From: an uncultured Bacteroidia bacterium
Lineage (GTDB): Bacteria; Bacteroidota; Bacteroidia; Bacteroidales; UBA932
DNA length: 19,535 nucleotides
Assembly: GCA_902767355.1 (NCBI GenBank)
Contig: CACXHG010000117.1
Span: 1 to 19,535 of the forward strand
Reading direction: 5' to 3'
Shown: positions 7,789-14,828 of the stretch, one piece after another
How the letters are laid out: every line of letters begins with the position of its first letter
How positions within the stretch are numbered: the stretch's first letter is position 1
Notes under the pieces: generated by a model
What the model saw: the letters and a program-made list of their open reading frames with translations, nothing else
What the model was told of the DNA's origin: nothing
The model's database searches: none
Made by a program: the position numbers and the translations under genes

Positions 7789-7795
7789 TAGGATT

Positions 7796-9067
7796 ATGAA
7801 TATGCAAACATTGATAGTATCGGTTCTGGCTTGCCTGATCCTGATTCTCCTTTTGGTGGCTCTGCTGCTTTTCGTGAAGGCCAAACTCACCCCGAGCGGC
7901 ACCGTCAAGATTGACATCAACGACGGCAAGAAAGTGGTGGATGTGCCCCAGGGCGGTTCGCTGCTGGCTACTCTGGCCGACCAGAAGATTTTCCTTCCTT
8001 CTGCCTGCGGTGGAAAGGGTTCCTGCGGACAGTGCAAATGCCGCGTGCTGGAAGGCGGCGGCAGCATCCTGCCCACCGAGACCGTGCATTTTTCGCGCAA
8101 GCAGATCAATGACCACTGGCGCCTCGGCTGCCAGGTCAAGGTGAAGGACAACCTCAAGATAGAGATTCCCGAGAGCGCCCTGAGCGTCAAGAAACTTGAG
8201 TGCGAGGTCATCTCCAACAAGAACGTGGCCACCTTCATCAAGGAGTTCACCGTGAAGCTGCCCGAGGGCGAGAACATCGAGTTCAAGAGCGGCGAGTACA
8301 TCCAGATTGACATTCCGGCCTACGATGCCGACTTCTCTACCATCGACGTGGATCCCGAATATCGTGCAGACTGGGAGAAATACGGTTTCTTCGATATCAA
8401 GTACAAGAACACCGTGCCTACCATCCGTGCCTATTCGATGGCCTCTTATCCTGCAGAGAAGGGCGTGATAAAGCTCAACGTGCGTATCGCCACTCCTCCG
8501 TTCGACCGCTCCCAGCCCAAGGGTGTGTTCAAGATGCTCCCCGTGGCTCCGGGCATAGGCTCTACCTACGTGTTCACCCGCAAGCCGGGCGACAAGGTGA
8601 TGATCAGCGGCCCTTACGGCGAGTTCCTGCTGCCTAAGGACGATCCCGAAGACATGGAATACATCTTCGTGGGCGGCGGTGCCGGCATGGCCCCTCTTCG
8701 CAGCCACATCATGCACTTGTTCAAGACCCTCAAGACCAAACGCGAGGTACACTTCTTCTACGGTGCGCGTGCCCTGGTCGAGGCCTTCTATCTGGAAGAC
8801 TTCGCAGAAATCGAGCGTGAGTTCCCCAACTTCCACTTCCATCTGGCCCTGGACCGTCCCGATCCGGCAGCCGATGCAGCGGGCGTGAAGTACACCGCCG
8901 GTTTCGTGCATCAGGTCATGAACGACACCTATCTGAAGAACCACGAGGCTCCCGAAGACATCAAGTACTTCATGTGCGGTCCGCCCATGATGGTCGGCGC
9001 CGTCAACGGCCTGCTCGACAGCCTTGGCGTCGCTCCCGAGAGCATACTCTACGACAACTTCGGTTAG
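7796..9067 (+). CDS. nqrF: Na+-translocating NADH:quinone reductase subunit F (NADH dehydrogenase, FAD and 2Fe-2S)
   Basis: NqrF (423 residues) is the electron entry subunit: it oxidises NADH and passes electrons through FAD to a 2Fe-2S centre. In order there is an N-terminal membrane helix (about 5-27), then a plant-type ferredoxin domain with ligands C71, C77, C80 (C-x5-C-x2-C) and C112. The FAD-binding motif RAYSMAS (211-217) and GPYGEF (272-277) follow, then the NADH-binding VGGGAGMAPLRSH (292-304), CGPPMM (394-399) and the family C-terminus YDNFG. Every expected residue is present. It is the last gene of the operon; a strong terminator follows about 25 bases after its stop. Confidence 0.98.
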   Translation: MNMQTLIVSVLACLILILLLVALLLFVKAKLTPSGTVKIDINDGKKVVDVPQGGSLLATLADQKIFLPSACGGKGSCGQCKCRVLEGGGSILPTETVHFSRKQINDHWRLGCQVKVKDNLKIEIPESALSVKKLECEVISNKNVATFIKEFTVKLPEGENIEFKSGEYIQIDIPAYDADFSTIDVDPEYRADWEKYGFFDIKYKNTVPTIRAYSMASYPAEKGVIKLNVRIATPPFDRSQPKGVFKMLPVAPGIGSTYVFTRKPGDKVMISGPYGEFLLPKDDPEDMEYIFVGGGAGMAPLRSHIMHLFKTLKTKREVHFFYGARALVEAFYLEDFAEIEREFPNFHFHLALDRPDPAADAAGVKYTAGFVHQVMNDTYLKNHEAPEDIKYFMCGPPMMVGAVNGLLDSLGVAPESILYDNFG

Positions 9068-9091
9068 CAGAAAAGCCTGGTTTCAGGCAAT

Positions 9092-9137
9092 ACGACAAAG
9101 CCGGTCCCCTTCGTGTGGGCCGGCTTTTGTCGTTTTA
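9092..9137 (+). terminator. Intrinsic terminator of the nqr operon
   Basis: ACGACAAAGCCGG at 9092-9104 pairs with CCGGCTTTTGTCGT at 9120-9133 with a single bulged base. The upper stem extends by TCC/GGG with one G-U pair that forms only on the plus strand, closed around CTTCG-like loop bases. The right arm is followed by TTTTA. It lies 25 bases after the nqrF stop and is the strongest hairpin in the window. Confidence 0.85.
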
Positions 9138-9268
9138 CGGCACGAACAGGTGTGTCGGGTGCACTTCCCGGGCCGGGTGGCACGCATTTCGGCAGACCTT
9201 GCCCGGCGCTTCCCGCCTGGTTTCCCTCCCCGCCGGGTGTTACTCCCCGCCCGGCGTTCGCCAACCCA
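9138..9268. repeat. Convergent spacer with two similar GC-rich hairpins (REP-like candidate)
   Basis: This stretch between the nqr and lipoprotein-gene terminators contains no credible gene. GCCGGGT at 9172-9178 can pair with GCCCGGC at 9201-9207, and CGCCGGGTG at 9231-9239 pairs with CGCCCGGCG at 9248-9256 (9 bp, 8-base loop). The two units have near-identical arms, and the central pair can also form instead (9201-9208 with 9231-9238). A T-G pair in both stems is a wobble only on the plus strand. Repetitive extragenic palindromes of this shape are common between convergent genes, but no second locus is visible here. Confidence 0.4.
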
Positions 9269-9304
9269 AAAGGCCAACCCCACTTAGTGGAGCTGGCCTT
9301 TCTT
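9269..9304 (-). terminator. Intrinsic terminator of the VWA lipoprotein gene
   Basis: AAAGGCCA (9269-9276) pairs with TGGCCTTT (9294-9301), and CCAC with GTGG inside. On the minus strand the intervening bases become two G-U pairs and one C-G pair, so the stem is 15 bp without a break and has a 3-base loop. On the plus strand the same places are mismatched. It lies about 42 bases after the minus-strand stop at 9346 and is followed by TTTTGGG. Confidence 0.75.
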
Positions 9305-9345
9305 CGACAAATAACTAATATAACTTAAAATACAGAAGACGCGGC

Positions 9346-10554
9346 TTACTTGGCGTAAGCTATGATAAGTCGCGCTATGAGATCTCGTAATTTCTCTACT
9401 TGATACTCGCCCACGGTGGCTTCTATATGGTCGCCACCCACGCCGCTGTCGTTGGTGATGAACACGTATGTACCGTTGGTGCCGAGGGCAAAGCTGCGGA
9501 GCAGGTATTCGCAGGCCTTGTCTATGCCGCTGGCGGATACGGGCACTATCTTGATGCCCATCTTGGCGTATTGCTCTATGCTCTTCTGGCAGGAGGCGAT
9601 CACTGCATCTTCGTGGTGAGCGGGTGCATCCAGCACCAGGAATGCCACGCGGCTGCGGGCGTCGCTGCTCCAGTTAAGGCTTTGCAGGCCTTCGGAAAGA
9701 GCTGTGTGTACAGCCTCGGGCCAGTCGCCGCCACCGGCAGCTTCCTGTTTAGAGATAAATTTCTTGGTGTCTTCCAGATTGGTCGTGAACTGCGAGGGGC
9801 GGGTGATGTATTCGTCGCCTTCGTCGCGGTAGAACAGGCAGCCGGTGCGCACCTTGGCAGTGCACTGCTCGTCGACCAGCTTGATGATGTCTTCGAGGTC
9901 CTTTTTCAGGAAGTCAATCTCGTCGCCCATGCTTCCGGTGGCATCTACTATGAATGCCACGTCTATCGCATTGTCTTTTTTGGCAGAAGCGACGGTGAAT
10001 TTGTTGGCCACGGCCGCAGTGCTGCCGAGGGTTGTGAATTCAAACTCGGGGTAATCCTTGCCGTCTATTTCCAGGCTGTAGCCTTCGCCCACGGCATAGG
10101 TCGATTCGAAGAGTCCGGCCCAGAGCACGGCGTGCCCGGTGTTGTCGCTGACAGCCTCCCAGACTTTATTCCCGTCTTTGCTCAGGACGGCCTTGAGGCC
10201 GACTGCAGGACTTCCGTCGCTGCCGCTGAGCTCCAGGTAAACGAAGTTATAGGGGAAGAATCTCCAGTAGGATGCGTGGCTTGCCCACTCTTTGTTGTTC
10301 TGCAGGCTGCCCCAGAACTGCCATGTGGCGATATCGTTCCACTCTCCGGCGGTCACAACGCCGCTCGCAGCACCCTGGCCGTCGCCAGGGACCTCACCGC
10401 CGGCGCCGTCGGCCATTTCGTAGGCTTCGCCTGGAGCCAGTGAATATTTGTCGGAGGCATAATCCGAAACCCCTGCGAAACCTTTTGAGCACCCCGTCAG
10501 CGCCACAACAACCAATCCCAGCACGGCGAGGTGTTTGCCAATTAATTTTTTCAT
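9346..10554 (-). CDS. Lipoprotein with a von Willebrand factor A domain
   Basis: This 402-residue protein has a lipoprotein signal peptide: basic MKKLIGKH, a hydrophobic core, and lipobox LTGC with the lipidated Cys at 22. The residues after Cys (SKGFAG) lack the acidic surface-export signal described in Bacteroidota, so it may stay on the periplasmic side; this is inference. Residues 80-180 look like a beta-rich Ig- or carboxypeptidase-regulatory-like region (FVYLELSGSDGSPAVGLKAV). A VWA domain follows from about 197. Its MIDAS is D204-A-T206-G-S208, with Thr in place of the first Ser, then GGGDWPEA (274-281) and VLDAPAHH (307-314). This GGGDxPEA form recalls the VWA module of the alpha-kinase VWKA family; no kinase domain is present. 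It stands alone, with its own terminator. Ligand unknown. Confidence 0.85.
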   Translation of the reverse strand: MKKLIGKHLAVLGLVVVALTGCSKGFAGVSDYASDKYSLAPGEAYEMADGAGGEVPGDGQGAASGVVTAGEWNDIATWQFWGSLQNNKEWASHASYWRFFPYNFVYLELSGSDGSPAVGLKAVLSKDGNKVWEAVSDNTGHAVLWAGLFESTYAVGEGYSLEIDGKDYPEFEFTTLGSTAAVANKFTVASAKKDNAIDVAFIVDATGSMGDEIDFLKKDLEDIIKLVDEQCTAKVRTGCLFYRDEGDEYITRPSQFTTNLEDTKKFISKQEAAGGGDWPEAVHTALSEGLQSLNWSSDARSRVAFLVLDAPAHHEDAVIASCQKSIEQYAKMGIKIVPVSASGIDKACEYLLRSFALGTNGTYVFITNDSGVGGDHIEATVGEYQVEKLRDLIARLIIAYAK

Positions 10555-10561
10555 ATATTTG
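10554..10561 (+). promoter_or_regulatory. Possible -7 element of the rfbAB promoter
   Basis: TATATTTG matches TAnnTTTG exactly and overlaps the first base of the lipoprotein gene's start codon on the other strand. A TTTG lies at 10534-10537, but the spacing is only 16 bases against the usual 19-21, and no -33 box fits at the right distance. Transcription would start near 10567, leaving a leader of about 67 bases before rfbA. Confidence 0.4.
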
Positions 10562-10633
10562 TAATGTTTGTTCCGTTTTACCTCTTAAATGCAGAAGGGG
10601 CGGAAACCTAACAGGATTTTTAAAATATTTTTT

Positions 10634-11506
10634 ATGAAAGGAATCGTACTGGCAGGCGGCAGCGGCACACGCTTGTATCCCATCACCAGGGGCATCAGCA
10701 AGCAGATGCTTCCGGTGTATGACAAGCCTATGATTTATTATCCGATTTCGGTGCTGATGCAGGCCGGCATCCGCGACATCCTTATCATATCCACGCCCTC
10801 TGATTTGCCCGCCTTCCGGCGCCTGATGGGGGACGGCAGCGACTTTGGCGTGCACTTCAGCTATGCCGAGCAGCCGTCGCCGGACGGTCTTGCGCAGGCC
10901 TTTATAATCGGTGCGGATTTTATCGCCAGCGACAGCGTCTGCCTGGTTCTGGGCGACAATATCTTTCATGGACAGGGCTTTGAAAAGATGCTGCAAGATG
11001 CCGTGTCAGAGGCCGAAACCGAGGGCAAGGCCACTGTGTTCGGCTATCGGGTGGCCGACCCTCAGCGCTATGGCGTGGCCGAATTCGACGCCGACGGGAA
11101 CTGCCTTTCCATAGAAGAGAAACCGCAGCGGCCCAAGAGCGACTATGCCGTGACGGGTTTGTATTTCTATCCGAACGATGTAGTGCATATTGCGCGTGGC
11201 GTGAAGCCCTCGGAGCGCGGCGAGCTGGAGATCACCTCCGTGAATCAGGAGTTTCTCGGCCATGGCCGGCTTCGGGTGCAACTTCTGGGCAACGGATTCG
11301 CCTGGCTGGACACCGGCACCTTTGCCTCCCTGCTGCAGGCCTCCACTTTTGTAGAAGTGATCGAGGACCGCACCGGCGCCAGGGTCGCCTGTCTGGAAGA
11401 GATAGCCTTCAAGAAGGGCTGGATTTCGGCCGGGAGACTGCACGAACTGGCCTCTTCCATGGAGAAAAACAGTTATGGACAATATTTACTTGACCTATTG
11501 AAATAA
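10634..11506 (+). CDS. rfbA: Glucose-1-phosphate thymidylyltransferase
   Basis: RfbA/RmlA (290 residues) makes dTDP-glucose from dTTP and glucose-1-phosphate, the first step of the dTDP-sugar pathway for surface polysaccharides. The nucleotide-binding loop LAGGSGTRLYP (6-16), SKQMLPVYDKPM (22-33), the metal-binding LGDNIFHG with D108, the EEKP segment, VTGLYFY and WLDTGT are all present. The start is placed at the ATG at 10634, because the family begins MKGIVLAGG; an in-frame ATG at 10589 would add 15 residues of no family character. The stop overlaps the rfbB start by one base (TAATG), so the pair is translationally coupled. No rfbC or rfbD lies nearby. Confidence 0.97.
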   Translation: MKGIVLAGGSGTRLYPITRGISKQMLPVYDKPMIYYPISVLMQAGIRDILIISTPSDLPAFRRLMGDGSDFGVHFSYAEQPSPDGLAQAFIIGADFIASDSVCLVLGDNIFHGQGFEKMLQDAVSEAETEGKATVFGYRVADPQRYGVAEFDADGNCLSIEEKPQRPKSDYAVTGLYFYPNDVVHIARGVKPSERGELEITSVNQEFLGHGRLRVQLLGNGFAWLDTGTFASLLQASTFVEVIEDRTGARVACLEEIAFKKGWISAGRLHELASSMEKNSYGQYLLDLLK

Positions 11507-12657
11507 TGGACGCGCTTGATGCAAGAAAAACCATTCTGGTGACCGGCGGTGCCGGGTTTATCGGCAGCCATGTGGTACGCCGCTTTGTGACGAGGTATCC
11601 CGAGTATCTGATCATAAACTTGGATAAGCTCACCTACGCCGGCAACCTGGCCAATCTGAAGGATATTGAGAATTACCCCAACTACCTGTTCGTGAAGGGC
11701 GACATATGCGATTTTGAACTGCTGCAGAAGCTCTTTGCGCAGTATAATGTCAGCGGTGTCGTCCACCTGGCGGCCGAGAGCCATGTGGACCGCAGCATCC
11801 GCGACCCGTTTACCTTTGCCCAGACCAATGTGATGGGCACCCTTGCCCTGCTGCAGGCGGCCCGGCTGGCCTGGGAGCAGGCTCCGGACAAATATGAGGG
11901 CAAGCGTTTCTACCACATCTCTACCGACGAGGTGTACGGCGCTTTGGAGATGACCCATCCGCAGGGCGTCGAGCCCCCGTTCAGCACCAAGGCCTCCAGC
12001 AGCGAGCACCACCTGGCCTATGGCGAGAAGTTCTTCACCGAAGATCTCAAGTATCAGCCTCACAGTCCCTACAGTGCGTCAAAGGCCTCGTCGGACCACT
12101 TCGTGAGAGCCTTCCACGACACCTACGGCCTGCCGACCATCGTGACCAACTGCTCCAACAACTACGGGCCGTACCAGTTCCCCGAGAAGCTCATTCCGCT
12201 GTTTATCAATAATATCCGCCACCGCAAGCCGCTGCCCGTCTATGGCAGGGGCGAGAACGTGCGCGACTGGCTCTATGTAGAGGACCACGCCCGGGCCATC
12301 GACATTATTTTCCACGAAGGAAAAATTGGCGACACCTACAACATCGGCGGCTTCAACGAATGGAAGAACATAGACCTGATAAAGGTTCTGATAAACACTG
12401 TGGACCGCCTGCTCGGCCGCGCCCCCGGCGAGGACCTGGACCTGATTACCTATGTCACCGACCGCGCCGGCCACGACCTGCGCTATGCTATCGACTCTTC
12501 CAAGCTACAGCGCGAACTGGGCTGGGAACCTTCCCTGCAATTTGAAGAAGGCATCGAGAAGACTGTCCGCTGGTATCTGGACAACCAGGACTGGATGGAC
12601 AACATCACCAGCGGCGACTACCAGAACTACTACAAAGAAATGTACGACGGGCGCTAG
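11506..12657 (+). CDS. rfbB: dTDP-glucose 4,6-dehydratase
   Basis: RfbB/RmlB (383 residues) is an NAD+-dependent extended short-chain dehydrogenase that converts dTDP-glucose to dTDP-4-keto-6-deoxyglucose. The Rossmann motif TGGAGFIG (13-20), LDKLTYAGN (39-47), LAAESHVDRS (88-97), the catalytic S-T140-D141-E142-VYG, and YSASK (Y189, K193) are all in place. A segment of about 40 residues between the TDE motif and YSASK makes it longer than the Escherichia coli enzyme (about 360); I believe this is common in Bacteroidota homologues. The stop TAG sits within CTAG shared with the opposing glycosyltransferase gene, so there is no room for an intergenic terminator. Confidence 0.97.
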   Translation: MDALDARKTILVTGGAGFIGSHVVRRFVTRYPEYLIINLDKLTYAGNLANLKDIENYPNYLFVKGDICDFELLQKLFAQYNVSGVVHLAAESHVDRSIRDPFTFAQTNVMGTLALLQAARLAWEQAPDKYEGKRFYHISTDEVYGALEMTHPQGVEPPFSTKASSSEHHLAYGEKFFTEDLKYQPHSPYSASKASSDHFVRAFHDTYGLPTIVTNCSNNYGPYQFPEKLIPLFINNIRHRKPLPVYGRGENVRDWLYVEDHARAIDIIFHEGKIGDTYNIGGFNEWKNIDLIKVLINTVDRLLGRAPGEDLDLITYVTDRAGHDLRYAIDSSKLQRELGWEPSLQFEEGIEKTVRWYLDNQDWMDNITSGDYQNYYKEMYDGR

Positions 12658-13565
12658 CGCAGCCCTAGCGCAAATGCGGCGGCGCGGCATGCAAGGTCGC
12701 GGCGGTAGTAGCTGTTGCGCTTCCACTGCGGGAGCTTTCCGGCCAGTCGGGCGGCGATTTCCCTGCGGGCGGCGGGGCAGTTGCGGGCGGCGCCTATGGC
12801 CGCCTTCTTGATGTACAGATAGTCGAGTATATCCTTGTATCGGTCATACAGGCCTTTGCCGCGGGCAAATTCCAGCAGGGCGTCGAAAGAGGCCATGCGC
12901 TGCTGCCAGCGGCCGTCGTCCTTTTTCTGGGACACGGAGTCGCTGCGCTGCAGGTAGCAATACATGGCCCGGTCCACCGAAGCGATCCGGGAGGCGCACA
13001 GCAGGGCTTCTGTCAGAAAGCAACTGTCTTCGGCGCTGCGGGTTGCAGGGAAACGGATGCCGTTTTCCAGGATAAAGGATCGCCGGTAGATGTAAGATGT
13101 GAAAAACGATTTGTAGCGCTTCAGATAAGACAGCCGGTTGAGCGCAAAGTCCCCGCCAGGGACCATAGGGTTGCGCCAGACGCTGCGCCGCCCGTCTTTG
13201 ACGGAGGCTATGTGGCAGTAAGCCAGATCGGCGTCGTGCTCTTTAGCCGCAGAGTAGAGACTTGCGCAGAAGTCGGGGTCCAGGGCGTCGTCGCTGTCCA
13301 GAAAGGCGACATATTCGCCGCTGGCAAGCTCCAGGCCTGTGTTGCGGGCGGCTCCGGGACCCAAGTTGGCCGGCGTGGCGCCGAATACGCAGTTAAGCCC
13401 CGAGGCCAGAGAACGCGCCACGGCCGCGGAATCGTCGCGGCCGTGATCGTCTATGAATACAAATTCTATGTCGGGCAGAAGCCTCTGCTGCCGTATGTTC
13501 CCGAAGAGAGTGGGGAGGAATCCGGCAGAGTTGTAGAGAGGGATTATGACAGAAATCTTAGTCAT
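12654..13565 (-). CDS. Family 2 glycosyltransferase (GT-A fold)
   Basis: A 303-residue glycosyltransferase of the GT2 type. It begins SVIIPLYN (5-12), then FIDDHGRDDS (37-46) and GPGAARNTGL (69-78), with the metal and nucleotide-sugar binding motif FLDSDDAL (88-95). A likely acceptor-side region contains RSAEDSCFLTEALL, the E-D pair typical of this group. It lacks clear membrane segments, so it should act in the cytoplasm or at the inner leaflet. Donor and acceptor cannot be told from sequence; lipopolysaccharide, capsule or glycoprotein glycans are all possible. Its ATG overlaps the end of clpX by 8 bases (ATGACTAA), so it is the fourth gene of the tig-clpP-clpX transcript. Its stop shares CTAG with rfbB on the other strand. 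Confidence 0.9.
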   Translation of the reverse strand: MTKISVIIPLYNSAGFLPTLFGNIRQQRLLPDIEFVFIDDHGRDDSAAVARSLASGLNCVFGATPANLGPGAARNTGLELASGEYVAFLDSDDALDPDFCASLYSAAKEHDADLAYCHIASVKDGRRSVWRNPMVPGGDFALNRLSYLKRYKSFFTSYIYRRSFILENGIRFPATRSAEDSCFLTEALLCASRIASVDRAMYCYLQRSDSVSQKKDDGRWQQRMASFDALLEFARGKGLYDRYKDILDYLYIKKAAIGAARNCPAARREIAARLAGKLPQWKRNSYYRRDLACRAAAFALGLR

Positions 13566-14820
13566 TATCCTTGACTACTTGCGCTGCCATATACAGTGCG
13601 CTCTGCTCTACCTTCTCCTTGGCGTAGGCAAGGTCCACCACAAACTTTTTCTTCTTGCTTGTGGGGGCCTCGAACATGGCGTCCATCATCATGGTCTCGC
13701 AGATGGAGCGCAGTCCGCGGGCTCCGAGTTTGAACTCTATGGCCTTGTCCACTATGAAGTCCAGCACGTCGTCCTTGATCTCCAGCTCTATGCCGTCCAG
13801 GCGGAACAGCTCTGTGTATTGCTTCACGATGCTGTCCTTGGGCTCGGTGAGGATGGCGCGCAGGGTGTTGCGGTCCAGGGCGTTGAGGTGGGTGATGACC
13901 GGCAGGCGGCCGATAATCTCGGGGATGAGGCCGTAGGCGCGCAGGTCCTGGGGAGCGACATACTGAATCATGTTGTCCTTGTCTATCAGCGCGCGCTTCT
14001 TCTGCGCCTCATAGCCCACGACCTGGGTATTCAGGCGATGGGCGATATGGCGTTCGATGCCCTCGAAGGCGCCGCCGCAGATGAAGAGGATGTTGTCGGT
14101 ATTGACGGCAATCATCTGCTGCTCGGGGTGCTTGCGGCCTCCCTGGGGCGGGACGTTCACGATGCTGCCCTCTATAATCTTCAGAAGGGCCTGCTGCACG
14201 CCTTCGCCCGATACGTCGCGGGTGATGGAAGGGTTGTCGCTCTTGCGGGCTATCTTGTCTATCTCGTCTATGAAGACGATACCCCTCTCGGCCTTCTCCA
14301 CATTGTAGTCGGCGTCCTGGAGCAGGCGGGTTAGGATGCTCTCCACGTCTTCTCCCACATAGCCGGCCTCCGTGAGTATGGTGGCGTCCACGATGGCGAA
14401 GGGCACGTTGAGCATCTTGGCGATGGTGCGGGCCAGCAGGGTCTTGCCGGTGCCGGTGGGGCCGACCAGCAGGATGTTGGACTTCTCTATCAGGCCGTGG
14501 TCCTTGTTCTCTATGCGCTTGTAGTGGTTATAGACCGCTACGGCGAGAACCTTCTTGGCTGCGTCCTGGCCAATCACATACTGGCTCATGAAGTCGAACA
14601 TCTCGCGGGGTTTCTTGAGCGAGAAGTCCCCCTCTATGTGCCCGTTGCTCTTGATATTGCTGCCGGCGGGGTGGAGCACTTCGCGCACCGCGCTGTAAGC
14701 CGCTTCGGCACAGTCGGAGCAGATGGCGGCGTTTTCGGTGGTGATCAGCAGCTCGACCTCGTCCTGGCTGCGACCGCAGAATACGCAGTGTTCCTGATGG
14801 TTATTTGTCTTTTTAGCCAT
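13558..14820 (-). CDS. clpX: ATP-dependent Clp protease ATP-binding subunit ClpX
   Basis: ClpX (420 residues; Escherichia coli 424) is the AAA+ unfoldase that feeds substrates to ClpP. The N-terminal zinc-binding domain has C12, C15, C34 and C37. Walker A is GPTGTGKT (120-127), the pore loop GYVGED (153-158), Walker B IVFIDEID (181-188), and the RKH pore loop is R229-K230-H231 in GGRKHPEQ. The ClpP-docking loop, IGF in Escherichia coli, seems to be VGY here (268-270). It follows clpP by 8 bases and its stop codon is inside the first codons of the glycosyltransferase gene. No internal promoter was recognised, so it is probably read from the tig promoter. Confidence 0.97.
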   Translation of the reverse strand: MAKKTNNHQEHCVFCGRSQDEVELLITTENAAICSDCAEAAYSAVREVLHPAGSNIKSNGHIEGDFSLKKPREMFDFMSQYVIGQDAAKKVLAVAVYNHYKRIENKDHGLIEKSNILLVGPTGTGKTLLARTIAKMLNVPFAIVDATILTEAGYVGEDVESILTRLLQDADYNVEKAERGIVFIDEIDKIARKSDNPSITRDVSGEGVQQALLKIIEGSIVNVPPQGGRKHPEQQMIAVNTDNILFICGGAFEGIERHIAHRLNTQVVGYEAQKKRALIDKDNMIQYVAPQDLRAYGLIPEIIGRLPVITHLNALDRNTLRAILTEPKDSIVKQYTELFRLDGIELEIKDDVLDFIVDKAIEFKLGARGLRSICETMMMDAMFEAPTSKKKKFVVDLAYAKEKVEQSALYMAAQVVKDND

Positions 14821-14828
14821 TTAGGGGC

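Noticed and set aside
7778..8944. A 388-codon open frame antisense to nqrF
   Set aside because: Shadow of nqrF on the opposite strand; low-complexity His/Leu/Gly/Glu composition and no recognisable motif.
9138..9268. Small genes in the nqr/lipoprotein spacer
   Set aside because: Several short frames cross it on both strands, but all are Pro/Arg/Gly-rich products of GC-rich hairpins, with no start signal or domain.
10589..10633. Upstream start extending rfbA by 15 residues
   Set aside because: RfbA proteins begin with MKGI(V/I)LAGG, which matches the ATG at 10634.
13546..14334. A 262-codon open frame antisense to clpX
   Set aside because: ClpX is certain on the other strand, and this frame has no start signal or recognisable motif.
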